A stretch of DNA of 64,000 nucleotides from Ceratodon purpureus. Lineage: Eukaryota; Streptophyta; Bryopsida; Pseudoditrichales; Ditrichaceae. This document shows positions 1 through 12,690 of this stretch, piece by piece (position 1 is the first letter of the stretch; every line of letters starts with the position of its first letter). The position numbers were made by a program, and so were the translations under genes. The notes below the pieces were generated by a model. That model was not told the DNA's origin, made no database searches, and saw only the letters and a list, made by a program, of their open reading frames with translations. The stretch is from contig CM026426.1 of NCBI GenBank assembly GCA_014871385.1, forward strand, positions 66,735,692-66,799,691. Direction: 5' to 3'.

Positions 1-1525
1 CTTTGAAGAGCGTGCTAGACGATATTCCGAAAGGTAATTGCCTGGACAAGGAGATGGGTAGTTTGCAACCTCCAATCCGTAATGGCAGGGTCACTTCTGA
101 AGTAAACATTATGGGCTCCTTGCACAGAGAGGATGATGAAGTGGGCGAGGCGGGAGACTCGCGTGAGCTGCAGAAGGAGGGCTTGTTGGATTGCGCCCAG
201 CAAGATCCTAGCAAGGACAGCAAGGACAATGACGACGAGACCGAGGATCAGACCCAAGTTGGTGATGGCGACGCCGGCGCTCATACTCTTTTGAGCCTTA
301 GTGGGCAGGTGCAAGAAGTTGAACCTCCTTAGAAGACTGTGAATGTTCGGGAAGCATTCCGTCAATTCCGAGAGGAGTTGAAACCAGACCCATACGCTGC
401 ATTACTCAGGATGGGCAGCAAACCTCACCAGTATTCAATGATCAAGATTCCCTTATGCCGGTTAATTCCATGTGATTTCGTGCGTCCCGCTATGCATAGT
501 GATGTATTGGAATTGCATGCTGAGTTCTTCAACGGCATTAGACCCGGTTCCGAGGAATTTTATGCTGCAGATACATTGCACATGGGGGACGTTGCAAGTG
601 TTATCGAGGAGATGAAGTCGGGATGGTGTAACGCTTGGAAGGTGTTGAACGCTGCGTTTGAGGATGAGATCCGGCAACACAAGGAGACACAAGATCTTAC
701 ATGTAAGATGTTTTATGTCTTCAATGGTAACTACCGCACGAGGGTATGGAGGGAGTTCATCCAAGTGGAATACACAGATGATCTTGACTGGGCTTCTGCA
801 AACGGAAGGCCCGACAGTATTCTGCTCAATGTGAAGGGTAGCTGTGAGGCTCTAGTGACAACAATGCATGCCATCAATAAGTGAGTCATGAGTGCACTAC
901 TATTGTCTATTCTTGGATGTTGAAGTTGATTTAGATGACATACAGATTTAGAACTTTTGGTTTTAAAAATTTGTTTGTGGTATTCAACTCAAGGCCAATG
1001 AGGATGCTTACGCCAAATAGAGACTGCCGCACACTCTACATAAGATACAGACGTACGGGACAATGTCCGTGGACAAGCTGGAAAGGAGTAGAATTTTAAC
1101 GCTGGATCTACTAGCGCGCACGAAGAGTTCAACGAAGAAGTCGTTGCATACAATGCCTTAGGAAGTATTTGTGACATTTTTACACAACGTAAGTGTTTCA
1201 AGAAATTACTGTTGTCAACTTGTAATTTGATGATTCAAGTCCCAAGAGGTTAATGACATGTGGACTATAACAGACTACATTAGCCCAAGTCGCAGAGGAG
1301 GCTTCTCAGATTTGGATCAATGAGCACCCAGGTAATGACTCGGGGCACGAGATGAGGGCGGCGGTGGACAAGGCTGTGAAGAAGGGCAAGGACAGGTTGG
1401 AAACAAAGTTCAACAGGGAGTAGGTCGTTGCGAATCCAATCCATTGCCGAGCATTTCATAAGAGGTAAATATTTTGGCATTGAATCTTGACAGCGGGCTC
1501 TGCATGAAATCACCTGTCCAATTCC

Positions 1526-1775
1526 ACAATATTGCTTGTGGAAATGATCTGTCGGATTTTTCTGAGAATTTTTGGACGTTCCATTTCTGAGGGGAAGTGC
1601 CAATATTGCTCGCGGAAATGATCTGTCGGATTTCTCTCTGAATTTTTGGACGTTCAATTTCCGAGGGGATGTGCCAATATTGGTCGCGGAAATGATCTGT
1701 CAGATTTTTCTAAGAATTTCAAGATGTTCAATTTCCGAAGGGATGTGCCAATACCGTTTGCGGGAATGATTAGAA
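1526..1775. repeat. 74-bp tandem repeat, about 3.4 copies
   Basis: Units start at 1526, 1600, 1674 and 1748 (the last partial), a constant 74-bp period. Each begins CCAATATTG or close and contains GGAAATGATCTGTCGGATTT. The array lies between two exon-like blocks of the broken methyltransferase-like gene, probably in an intron. Confidence 0.85.
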
Positions 1776-1921
1776 AAATCCAACAGATTGATTTCTAACT
1801 CTCAAGGAAGCAAGGTACCACAGCGTTTTAACATACATTTAGATGATTTGAATCAAGAATTTGCTCAAAGATGTGTTTTTTGGCTAATTTAACGATATAT
1901 GTGCCTCACAATGTGTAATAT

Positions 1922-2215
1922 ACCTAAGTACCCTGGAAAGTTGGAATCGAGAAATCATCTATGAAATCCGATAGAAACTTTTATTAGACGATTTCACCTA
2001 GGTACCTCGGCAAGTTGGAGATCATAAATCATCTCTGAATTCCGGCAGATGATTTTTTTATGTCCATCTAACTAGGTACTCTGGAAAGTTAGACACAAGA
2101 AATAATCTCTGAAATCCGAGAGATGATTTTTATGTGTCGATTTCCCGGATGTACTTCGGAAAGTTGGCTATGAGAAATCATCTGTGATATCAAACCGATG
2201 AAATCTACATCGTAA
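1922..2215. repeat. Second tandem repeat, about 4 diverged units of about 73 bp
   Basis: Units start near 1925, 1998, 2070 and 2147. Each carries a GGTACTCTGGAAAGTTGG-like start followed by AAATCATCTCTGAAATCC and a short palindromic AGATGATTTTT segment. The period is nearly the same as the 74-bp array 200 bp upstream, but the unit sequence is different. Confidence 0.7.
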
Positions 2216-4946
2216 TCTTGACGTGGTACTGTGTGGCATTTGTATGACAGATCATCTCTCGGATCCCTTAGCGGTTTTCTAACACTCTTTTGTTGAAAAA
2301 ACATGATGATTTTACATAAAGAGTTAATGCTTTGTTGTGAGGAAATATGGTATTCGATGCAATGATGTCTCTTGGATTCTGATCTTTATTAGTCTGATTA
2401 CTTGGGAAGCGGTCCATCTGACCTTGAATGCTGTTGAATTTCAGATCAAAAAACATTCTGATCGGCACCAAACTAAGGTCGAGATGGGCATCAATAAGCT
2501 CCAGGGGATTTCAACAACTGTGGTGAGGGCAAGAGAGAAAGTGAAATGGCAGAGGTGGTGGAATGGGTCGGCGAGTTCAAGGAAAACATTGAAGTTTCCT
2601 GCATCGCCTTGCTCGATTGAGGCTCTTAACCCATGGCTTACAGAAACTGCATTTTGGGCAAACGTAAGTGCTTTTCATGTTCTCTAGAACTCTTGATTGT
2701 TACACTATTTCCATAATTCAGCCCCTTGCGTCCTTTATTGTTATTTTCTCCACCCACTAAAAATTGATGATATTTCTTCAGTTGGAAGAACAAATAGAGA
2801 AAGAGTGCCTCAACTAGTTGGGAAGCACTTGCAAAGCAGAGGACAAAGCCGCAGCCAATGGTTCAGGCATGGACATTAACCCGAGACCAGAGCGCACTCC
2901 AATAGACGAGTACATCGAGAAGTGACGTGTGCTTCTATGGGAGAAAGCATACTTGTCTTTCTTTACTGGAGCTAATGTATATTCTAAGTCGCAACCATTC
3001 AATTCCCAACTAGGGACTGATATGGCTTGGAAGAGATATCTGTATTGGTACTGTAAGAGGGAGCTCATCCCGGCTGGACGGAGACATCGAATTTGGAATT
3101 CATCTTTACTACCAACCAGCGGAAGCTGTTTCAATTTGAACCATGTGATTGAGTGTTGCTGGAATATCGAGTGCGCGAAGTCATTTGTCACTGCTGAGGA
3201 GAAGGCTGTAAGGGAGATGCATACCAGGAAGAGAAATGGGGATAATGACGCCCTTGATATTTCAAATGACACTCTCCCTGCTCAGGATGCTGAGCCAGAA
3301 TAGGATACACAGGTCGTTTCGACATCCATTGATGCCGGGAACGCGAACACGAAGAAACGGAAGAAGGGGGCAAAGTCGGCATCGAAAGAGTCCATCCAGG
3401 AACCAGTGAAAAAGAGGAGTAGAGGGAAGAAGACGGACCCCCCCTACAGTTGAGCGGAATGGTGCAGAGAACGTATCATTCTCTCCCAAGATTGGACATG
3501 CTGAGAAGCCAAACGTGAGCGCACTTCAAGCAAGATACCCTGTGCATGAGATGATTCTGAATGAATCAATTATTGCGTGGCAAAAATCGAATCATAGAAT
3601 GAGGTTGAAAAATTTGCCAAAGGCATTCAACGATATGGTTCAGTGGATTTAGAGCGTCACCCCGAATCGTCTCCGGATGAAGGACGGGAAGAGTGTTCGA
3701 GGGGGTGGATTGGCAGATCTTATTATCATTGATATTCTGGAGGGTCTACCCGTCCCTGGTATATCCGATTCAGAGGACGAGATTCCAGAATTGGAATAGT
3801 AGAAAAGACAATTATCTTGCTGCCATCTTTGGCTTTGTTAAACTTGTTTACCAAGACAAGGGGTGTGTGATCATAATCCGAATGACAGTGGCAAAGTTGA
3901 AAACGAGATTCGTGATTTTTAGCAAGTGGTTGATTTGAAGTTTGAGAGGTCCTAGACCGGCATCAATAGATTGCTACTTGGCTCCGCAAAAATAAGGGGC
4001 AGGACAACATGCTTCTTTAAGGTCCAACTTCTCACTTTATCCTCAAATAACAGCTTTGACTTCAGAGCGACACCCGAGGATTACAAGAGGAAGAGCATCG
4101 ATATCGTTGACCGTGATGTCATCCTCAACTGGGTTACGCTGGAGAAACAGACAATACGCAAGGAGGTGCCAAGGCAAGTGGCGAGGGAGAAGGACGTGCT
4201 GTTCATTGAGAGTTTGATCAGAGCCACCACCGATCTAGGTGACGTCGTCGTCGACATCAAAGCCGGATAAGTCTCATCGTTTCTGCACGTGCATGATAAC
4301 TTTGAACTTGACCTTGAAAACTACTTTAGATCTATTAAAATCTAACAATGAGACACTCAATTCTATCAGAGGCGTCAATCAAAGCATGCCGGCAGTTAGG
4401 ACGGAACATAGTTGCGCTTGAGGACGATCACGAGCTATATATAGAATTCCTTAAGAAGATGGCCTTGCCGCCACTCCCACTACCAAAGGCGGATACATCT
4501 CATGTATCAATCAAGTTAAACTCCGAAAAAGACCTGGCGGCAACCCCTAATATAGCTGTCTCAAAGTTGGTGAATAAATTCATTGCTATGATGACCAAGG
4601 AAAGCGACGACGAGTGAGTATTTCAATAAACTTTTCCCAAATGAGACATTTTGAATGGACAAGGTGTTTGCTACAATGTGTATCAGTTTTTAAATACGGT
4701 TGTGGTTGCAGACAACTAAGTCCGCGTGCTAGGGGGATAATTAACGAGTGCATCAAGAAGATTGCACTATCACCTGATATGCTAGGGCTTCCAGAGTATG
4801 CCGAGTTGGGGGCTCAATTTCAATCTACTATGTAGTCTCCCACTATGAAGAAATTTAGGCGTAGAAAATACGATGGTCAGGTCCTAAACTTTGTGGAAAT
4901 TGAAGCCGAAGTTGTTACTCATAGCATTCTTGTTGATCCGGAGTGA

Positions 4947-5979
4947 TCGCGGTTTTACATGTTGATGAATTTTGGATATTTAGTTGCGGTTCAAGTATTT
5001 TGTTTATGTTATCAACCATACTCCGTATGTACCGCGTTTGCTAATTTGTTTTTCATTTAAATATACTCTAACTCAATCTTGCAATTATTAAGATGTTGAG
5101 ATTATCTCAACCGTCCCCATTTGTTTCCAACTTCATGCTATAAGTTTAATAGATGATAGTATCCCCTGGTTTTATATGAATGCAAATTGTTTTTTTCTTT
5201 TTTCTTCATTGTTTATCATGCTTTGGTTCTTTTTTTTTTCATTTAAAGACTTCAAATCTTTCATTCTCTAATGTTGTAGAAATCATGGTTAAAAACAATA
5301 AAGCATATCTTAAATATAAGCCTTTCATTTTATTCAATTTGCCTTTTTCTATTTTTTTCCTATCTTCTTTTTATTTGCAAAATGCACATATTTAAAATTT
5401 GATGTACCTTGTATATTTGTCCATTTTTCAGCATTCATGATGCTTTTTAACGGTCGCAAACTTTTTACTTTTCATTTTCCAGTTATTATTATTGACTCAA
5501 GTCGAGTGACTCAAGTGAACCATGTGAAACCTTGCATTTAGTTTTGATTTAATCCTAATGCTACAACGGATACCAAGCGGTGTTAATTTAGAAAATCTTA
5601 TCTCTCATCGTACCAAGTGATTAGCTGATCCTCTATCACATACAATCAATGGTAAATTGGAAGTACTAAAACAAGAGTAAAATTAGTGTGAAGCACAGTC
5701 ATGCGAGATGTCCATGGTTTGAAATATTATCCGGATGAACCACATGTAGTCATTTATCACGAGTGCTACTGTAGTAAAACAATTATAAACAAGTCATTAT
5801 CGATAGTACCATGCATAAGGTCTAATTTTTTCTTTAAGCTTTCTTATGCGTATTCCATATCTATAATCATATAAGGAATAACTCTGCAACCGTAAAAACT
5901 TCTTATGCAAATGCACCACCCAAGCTGCAAGACCCACATTGTAACACTCAAGCTCTGAGTAACTACCGACGCCAAGGTC
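4947..5979. other. AT-rich spacer, no gene seen
   Basis: Low-complexity AT-rich sequence with T-rich tracts at 5188-5245 and 5340-5370. The only ORF (5180-5395) is a by-product of these T runs. I see no RNA gene or conserved motif. Confidence 0.6.
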
Positions 5980-6433
5980 TCATTCTAGAATTAAGTTAAG
6001 ACCTGTGTGACGTTCGAAGGACTTCCTTGAAGGCATCCAACCGGGCCTTTCAAGAACATCAAACACCTTGTCTATCAAGGCATGAAATTCTTTGGCACCA
6101 TTAATGATTTCCAGTGTCTTCAAAAGTGCAGCAATTTCCTTGCAGAACTTAATTCTCTCCTGCTGGATCAAAGCACAAGTCAAGTCTATTGACCTCAAAG
6201 TCAACTCGGACATCCTCACAACCTTCAACTCTCATTTGTTGCGTCTTTGCAACTTGGCAAAGATTATCACTTTCTACTGACTCTAAATAACAAGTGGACT
6301 TTGCAATTATCCGAGAGAATCTCCAAATTAGTTGATCCCTACGAGTCTTGTTCACCATCAACGACATCTTAATGACTTGTGCAAATCCTAGTATCAAACT
6401 CCCAACCACACTACTTTGAAACAAAAGGGACAA
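5980..6433 (-). pseudogene. Frameshifted helical ORF, unrecognised
   Basis: Two minus-strand frames overlap. The upstream part begins MSLLFQSSVVGSLILGFAQV at 6433 and stays coding-like to about 6225. The downstream part (6228-5980) contains IKFCKEIAALLKTLEIINGA and ends near the sequence RHTGLNLILE. Both halves look alpha-helical, and the switch near 6225 looks like a single-base shift inside one gene. The pattern of regularly spaced Leu and Lys resembles the helical N-terminal bundle seen in some plant signalling proteins, but I cannot name a family. No promoter was recognised. Confidence 0.35.
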
Positions 6434-8360
6434 CTCCTAACGAGCTCCGCAACTATTGTCGGCTTTGTCTAAATACATAATTCTCATGGGCCGCCGTAGC
6501 ATACCTCTCCTCTTTTGACCTAACTCCAACAATGACAACATCTATGTGCGGTCTATCTCTACCTTAGAGGAAATTCAACCATACATGGTAACAACACTTG
6601 AGAAAAAACTAAGTCAACTAAGTTTCAAGCTGCATTTGAGGTCTGCAATCTCCGATTTTATGTTCAGTCTGAAGCTTCTATCTGAAGCTCCGCGCGGGTT
6701 AATAGCCCTGGCCATTCCTAGTCGTTCCCGCCGGCTTTGCCGTTACGGCGTTTATGAGTACCTCCAAATAGCACTAGCTTGGATATCGAACTCGGTTATG
6801 CATCGGCTGACCACCCTAGTGGCTTCGGATTCGTCATACGACGGAGTATACATCTCAAAATTGTCGGGTTGTGTTATGTTTGATACTCCAATGATCGTGA
6901 TCAAATACAAACGGATAAATCATTTCAAAAAAAAATTTGGATATATATCGAATACTCATTTGAAAATATTCTAGTAAATTCGCATAACAATGGAATATAA
7001 TTCAGATATCATAATTACTTTGCGTAGATGTATATTTTGAATTTAAGTGCATCCTCTTGTTCAACTAACTCTTACACTTAAATTATATGAGTGATATATC
7101 TTTTAAAATACCTGACTGATTTCATCGTTAAATACATTACGTGCTACTTTTAATTCCTCACCTTGACTTTTATTTTCAAAATACCTCACCTTGTCTTTCA
7201 CTCTATCACTCTCCTATCTTTTAATTTTATCAAACGCTTATACATTAAATCATTATATCTATCCTTCTCGCAATTATAAAAGTAAAAAATCATTCATCTA
7301 CCATAATTTGATCTTTTCACCCTAATTTGACTAGAATTCTTTCAAGTTTTTATTATTCATTTCCCAATTTTGATCTGCATTTGCACTCCTTATACTTTGA
7401 TCTCTCTATTTCTATATGTAATGTTGTCTTAATCATTTTTTCAATTGATGGAGAATCCACGGCATAAAATAGCCTCGACCTTAGACAACCGGGAATCCAT
7501 ACACTCAACCTCACTCTCCAACCCATACCGTCTACCATATCCTCAACCATACCGTCTACCATACCATACCTAAGAGCCATCAAATTCATTCGGCAAAAGG
7601 ATTCGTTCGACCTCGGTGGTCTTGGCCGTTGGCAAAACCCATCTCTCGGATCCTACAGGTCTTTTTAGCCCATCGCCAAAACCGCCAGGGTCGCGCACCA
7701 TGCATGCTAACCGCACCGCACCGCACCTGACCATGCATGCCCTGACCTAGCCGCCACCGCACCTGACCACGCATGCCCTGATCGCCGTGCCCTAGCCACC
7801 GCGCCATAGCCGCCGCGCCATTTCTACCTGTGGTCGCCGCTATTTTATCGCCGGATGGTTTTCCTATAAATTCCCCTCGGTTCCCTTTTGGTTCACATCT
7901 CTGGTTCAATCTATACGCAAGTCGTTGGTAAGTTAGACTTTCAAAAATTAGCAACCTCCTCTTGTTTTGTCTTTGTTGATTTCCAATGGTTAGTAGCTTG
8001 TTGCTGCCTGCTTACAAGCATTTGGTGTTCATGTGATTCTAATAGTGCTTGTGCTTTTGCTAGGTTGCAGGGTTTCTAGTTACTTTCCTACATTGTTGCA
8101 CCTCAAAGTTTGGCATATTGAGTAAAATTTCATACCTTTACTTTTGATTTTGTTTTGAGTATAAATTAAAAGTATTAGTAATGTCGGTTATTCTAGACAG
8201 TGAGGTTGGACAATGATCGACAGTAAGTTCGGATAATGATCGACCGTGAGTTTGGACAGTGAGTTCGTACAGTGAGTTTGTACACTGAGTTCAAATAGTC
8301 TAGTCTTTGCGGGGTTGCGGTCTTCTTTGTTTGGTCTTTGCGGTGTTGTGAGTTCAAACA
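6434..8360. other. Spacer with GC-rich block and degenerate GACAGTGAGTT repeats
   Basis: No convincing gene. A GC-richer block at 7590-7870 carries repeated GCATGCC and CACCGCACC words, which give chance ORFs on the minus strand. At 8195-8300 short degenerate tandem copies of GACAGTGAGTTCG run up to the 18S rRNA-like fragment and might be external-spacer remnant or unrelated simple repeat. Confidence 0.5.
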
Positions 8361-8672
8361 GTTTGATCTTGCCAGACGTCATATGCTTGTCTCAATGATT
8401 AAGCCATGCATGTTTAAGTATAAACTCTTTTGTACTGTGAAACTGCTAATGGCACATTAATTCAGTTATAGTTCCTTTGATGGTACCTTGGTACTCGGAT
8501 AACTGTGGTAATTATAGAGCTAATACATGCACAAACTCCAAACTTGGCTTGCGAGGAAGGGACATATTCATTAGATAAAAGGCTGATGTTGGCTTGCCTG
8601 GTAAAGCGGTGAATCATGATAACTTGTTGAATCGCACGGCCTCAGCGCTGGTGATGTTTCATTCAAATTTCT
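8361..8672 (+). pseudogene. 18S rRNA 5'-end fragment (degenerate copy)
   Basis: The stretch starts GTTTGATCTTGCCAGACGTC, close to the universal start of small-subunit rRNA, and keeps ordered landmarks: CATATGCTTGTCTCA, GATTAAGCCATGCATGT, CTGTGAAACTGC, CAGTTATAG, CTCGGATAACTGTGGTAATT, AGAGCTAATAC, TTAGATAAAAGG, TCATGATAACT, ATCGCACGGCCT and ATTCAAATTT. This is about the first 320 bases of 18S rRNA. Similarity stops abruptly at 8672. Many substitutions, mostly transitions, show that it is not a functional rDNA unit. Confidence 0.85.
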
Positions 8673-8770
8673 AGAGTGATGGTGGGTAGAAATAAGTACA
8701 AGTCGGACACATTGTCGGCTCTTTTGGCAAGATAGGACATAATTCTTCTCTTTTCATTCCCTATGAGCAG

Positions 8771-9233
8771 ATGGCAAATCTTTCTTCAAGAATTCCAATG
8801 GTTTGCACGAAATTCGTTGTGCTCGAACCGTGCACCTGTCCCAAATCCCCAAGCGGCTTAGTACATGATTCTCAAATTCTAGAAGGAGTCACTCCATTAC
8901 CTCTCAATGAGCTCTTCGCCTTGCTAGAAGCATCTCCACCCCCAGACCAAGGCTACGATGCGGTTAATGTGTGTGCAGGGTCACGGGCGTTCCCTTTGCT
9001 TCGAAGTGAAGAGTTCTAATGATGGCATCCCCCCGTGGGTGCAGAAGTGGATAGATGCGGTTGCTGCTGGCGGCGACGGGGATGAATACTGCCCGGAGGA
9101 TGGCGGGTATATTTCAATGGACGAAGACTCTGATTTCCTGAAGAACGCTGGAGAGGATATCGAAGCGATGGTGGATGGTCCGAGAGTCCCTCTCATCATT
9201 CTCAGCGACGATGACCGTGACTCGAATGACTAG
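8771..9233 (+). pseudogene. Unrecognised ORF pair, acidic C-terminus (family copy 1)
   Basis: Two overlapping plus frames form one likely protein: 8771 onward (MANLSSRIPMVCTKFVVLEP) and 8958-9233, with an apparent shift or short intron near 8970-9010. The C-terminal half is acidic and ends VPLIILSDDDRDSND followed by TAG. A related ending sits at about 11680-11802 with the same final Asn-Asp-TAG, so this TAG looks like a genuine stop. I do not recognise the family. A T-rich, TTTTGTAAATTTTTGTAA-like segment follows both copies. Confidence 0.45.
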
Positions 9234-11640
9234 ATATATTTTCTTAGGTCTACGTGTTCTATTGGCATGACATATTCCGGGCCCTTGCAGTTTATATTAG
9301 TGAACATTTCTTGGACCACTTTTGACGCTTTTGGGTACATCCCATTTTGTAAATTTTTGTAATTTTAAGTAAGTAAAAATACTAGCTTTAAAAAAAATCA
9401 AATGCTTGCAAGCGTACGTGGCCAACAGTTGGTTGTTGGAAATATGTGATAAGCACTGGATATCCTTGAAATAAATAACTGCTATGGTATACCCCTTTCA
9501 ATATTCAAAAGGTATAACCGTTAAAGAAAAGTCATCATAGTTGATATAGAAAGATGCGCACAATGCACAACGCTTCCTCCGATCTTATAATTGAACTTAA
9601 AACACTATTAGTAATTGTTTGTAAATATGAATACTCTAAATAATCTTGGAAGATAGAAAAATTCTTATAAAGTGTGCACATGGTGATGGCTTTTAGCATA
9701 CTCAACCCAAATACTTCTTTGTCTATTACTGTTTTCATTTTTCTAAAACATTTATTGACGGTTCATTTTTAATTTCATTATTTATATTTATTTTTTTACT
9801 TTATTTAATTTATACGTTCTATGGACATTGAGTTTACAAATTCAGTTTACTTTTTATGGTTTAAAATAATTTAGAATTCTATTACCTTGTACTAAATACT
9901 GTAAAAGTATTAATTTAGATATTTGCATTTCATTGTTCTTTAATTCAACGATTATGTTCTATAAATAGTTAATCATCAAGTCTTATGCATACCCGCATTA
10001 GCCCGTTCATAAGTTTCCTATCGCCATTTGCAATGCATCATAGACGCAACACCTTCCGAGCAGCACCTCCCCTCGACCCCGGCAATTCTCGCGAAGCTCA
10101 AAAACCATCTAACGGATTTTTCTGATGGTTTGGGCTCGTTAGAGAATCCGCCGGGGTTCACCTAGAGGGCCATTCTCCGTTTTATTTTCTTATATGCTTA
10201 ATTGTTGCCATTTTAATATTCTTTAATGTAGATTTCTCATTCAAATGACCAGTTTTTGTTTATCGTTTTTAGTATTATCTTTTAATCCTTTGCCAGCAAG
10301 TATTGAACATCTTACTTTTTTTTTTAAAACCATCAAACAAGACATCTCCATCTCATTGGTTTATGTACTTTTGTTTTGCGTTTCTATCATTATAATCGTA
10401 CATATATTTTTCTAAAGGAGCTGCTTAATATTATGTATATATATAAAATATATATTCATGCACTGATGTGTTAAACGTGATACAATCTCTTTCAATCATA
10501 GTCTAAACACTCGACTACATTTTGATGAAAGAATATTGACCATTAAATTAGCTTCATTTATCTTACAAGAAAATTATATTATCATGGTCCAGAAGATCTT
10601 ACGATACTGATGAGTTTAAACTAGTTTTAAATATATCTGTTATTTCTATTGTAATTTGCAAACGACTCCAGATTCTCTAAATAAGTCATTATATTCCTAA
10701 TTCTGTTCATGATATATACCTCCAACCCCTTAGTATCTTTTCAAATCTTGAATTCTGCAACCCACTCGCTATCCCTACGCGGTTATCAATCACTACCGAG
10801 ACCCTTGGACCCCAACCGCGGCGTACAACCCTCAACCCCGGCGATAAATAGAGAAGCCCAATACCATCTGTTGGATCAGTCAGATGGCTTGAACATCAGC
10901 CTCAAACCTCTGACCTCTGTCACACGCTTGGATTGCCGCCCGATTTAAGAAACCGCGCAGTCTCTAACCTAACCTAGCTGCCAAATTTCTTAGCAAAGCC
11001 CACGCTGCCTTGACCTAGCCGCCAGGCGTCTTTACCGCCGTTTGCCGCCAGCTAGTTCTTCTTACAACCCTGGACGCCGCTTGTCCCAGGTTAACCGGGT
11101 ATATATTCCATAGTGATACTTCTTCTCATGAACAACTACCTTGTTGTAATTGAGTCTCTTATTCTTGTTCTATGGATCTCTTATTGTTTGCGTGACCTTA
11201 TTGTTTCGCGACTCTTGTATATCTGTCATCTTTTGATGCTAAAGTTGGTGGTTTTATCTGGGATGTGCGGGCATACTAGTTCATTTCTTGGTGTTAGAGA
11301 AGATACGGAGGATACATATTCGAGATTTTTTACTAGGTACTGATCTAGTGGTGGCATTGCACTGATCATTGATGTCGGATGCTGTCGGCAGTGGGATGGA
11401 GATCCTAAGGTGGGACTTGAAGAGGGTGGCTTGCCTAGTCAAGGAAGGGGAGTTGGATGTTGTCAGCAGTCGAGTCATACCAGAGAGTCTTTTAGGCGGA
11501 ACATGGAGCCTGTGGCTTGTCTTAATGGAGACAGAGTGTCGGATAATCTCGATAGTCGGGACATGAAAGAGTGCAGCTCCGAGAATAGGAGAGGATGTCG
11601 GGAAAATGTAAGGGGGATGTGAGGAAACCAAGATATTATA
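9234..11640. other. Spacer with possible 5' ends of the 9-kb gene family
   Basis: Mostly AT-rich. Two GC-richer blocks, 10020-10190 and 10760-11100, share words such as ACCCCGGC and a CCATCT...GATGG inverted motif; the second precedes the 11.7-kb gene copy and may be its promoter or 5' region. ORFs at 10709-10948, 11113-11343 and 11369-11631 do not resemble known proteins. Confidence 0.4.
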
Positions 11641-11802
11641 GTCACTGACATAAATGCTTTCCTTTTATCGGAGGTTGGTTATGAATCTGATGAACATAGC
11701 TCCTCGATTAGCATAGACAGTGCTAAGGATATCACTACTATAGTTGGTTCTAGAACCTCTCTTATCTTCTTGAGTGACTCTGACAGCAATATCAATGACT
11801 AG
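11641..11802 (+). pseudogene. Partial paralogue of the 9.0-kb gene (family copy 2, C-terminus)
   Basis: The frame ending at TAG 11800-11802 reads SRTSLIFLSDSDSNIND, matching PRVPLIILSDDDRDSND of the ORF ending at 9233 in spacing and acidic tail. Upstream, the acidic Ser-rich stretch is shared only loosely. The rest of this copy cannot be followed with confidence; short ORFs at 11369-11631 may contain shifted pieces of it. Confidence 0.45.
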
Positions 11803-12275
11803 ACTTGCTTTGTAGGAGCACAACCTTAAGGCCCATAATCACTGCATGAGGTTTCCTTATATACTCGGAGTTATATAAGATGGATTTATGCGTCCCCTAT
11901 GTTTTATAAATTTTGTAAATGAAATACCGGACTTGAGAGCAAACTTTATGCAATATGTTTGTTGGAAAGAGCCTTACGCACATGTATATTTAGTTTACCT
12001 AGGTTCGGATACGAAATTGAAATGGAAGATGAATTAAAAAGGAAGTTGTACTATGTCATGGACAATACGATTACTTTAAACAATTGCTGAAAACTCTTTA
12101 ATGCAAAAACAATGCAAACACTTGGACTTCTTTATAAAACAAGAATTGATTCATACATGCCATTCCAATTTTGGTAATTGAAGACGCACAATTCTATCCT
12201 GAACCTGAACTGAAACGCTTCGGAACGTAGAGTCTTAAAAATAACAAAAGCCAAAATCATATTCCTTCTTCATAA

Positions 12276-12328
<53 letters not shown>

Positions 12329-12690
12329 CGCAATATAAAATAACTTCACTTCACGTGCCAACCGCAACAAATAGTTAAGTTCTAGTTCTAAATAACTGTT
12401 GTAGGAGCAACGACTACATTGGTGTAATGGTTTCAGAAGTATGTATGGGATCCATAGAGTATATACTACAAGCCCATGGAAAACCCTCACTTAATGAAAG
12501 ATGACGCCTTGGTATATTCTACTGGAGATTTTGTTGGAGACCTGCAAAGCACCAAATCATTAGCACAAAACTAAATCTGCAATTCATACATCAAGCAACG
12601 CGGCTATAATATGCATGGTACGCACATTGCTGTTCCACACCCTAAAAATTATCAGTAGACCAAAATGAGATTTTTGCCAAGCACCAAACT
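11803..12690. other. Spacer, no gene seen
   Basis: AT-rich sequence, including a (TA)n microsatellite at about 12277-12321. ORFs reading through the TA tract are artefacts. Confidence 0.6.
12277..12321. repeat. (TA)n microsatellite
   Basis: Uninterrupted alternating TA for about 45 bp. Confidence 0.95.

Larger units (their letters stand above)
3..4946 (+). pseudogene. Decayed multi-exon gene, DNA N4/N6 methyltransferase-like C-terminus
   Basis: The window opens inside this gene. Codons 3-332 and 339-879 share one frame, broken by TAG at 330. The exon ends at a GTGAGT donor near 880. Further exon-like blocks lie at about 985-1190, 1286-1462, 2470-2660, 2782-3440, 3440-3800, 4071-4266, 4371-4614 and 4705-4946. 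Near the end the translation reads SLIRATTDLGDVVVDIKAG, and after an intron IKACRQLGRNIVALEDD. This pair matches the S-adenosylmethionine-binding region (D-x-x-x-G, then ACxxLGRxxxxxExD) of beta-class DNA amino-methyltransferases. I could not find a DPPY/SPPY catalytic motif. Damage includes TAG at 330, 1421, 2815, 3301, 3650, 3797, 3800 and 4833, TGA at 2923, a shift near 1085 and one in the C run at 3438-3444; the donor after 4266 is altered. The likely true stop is TGA at 4944. The methyltransferase assignment is from motif memory only. Confidence 0.5.
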
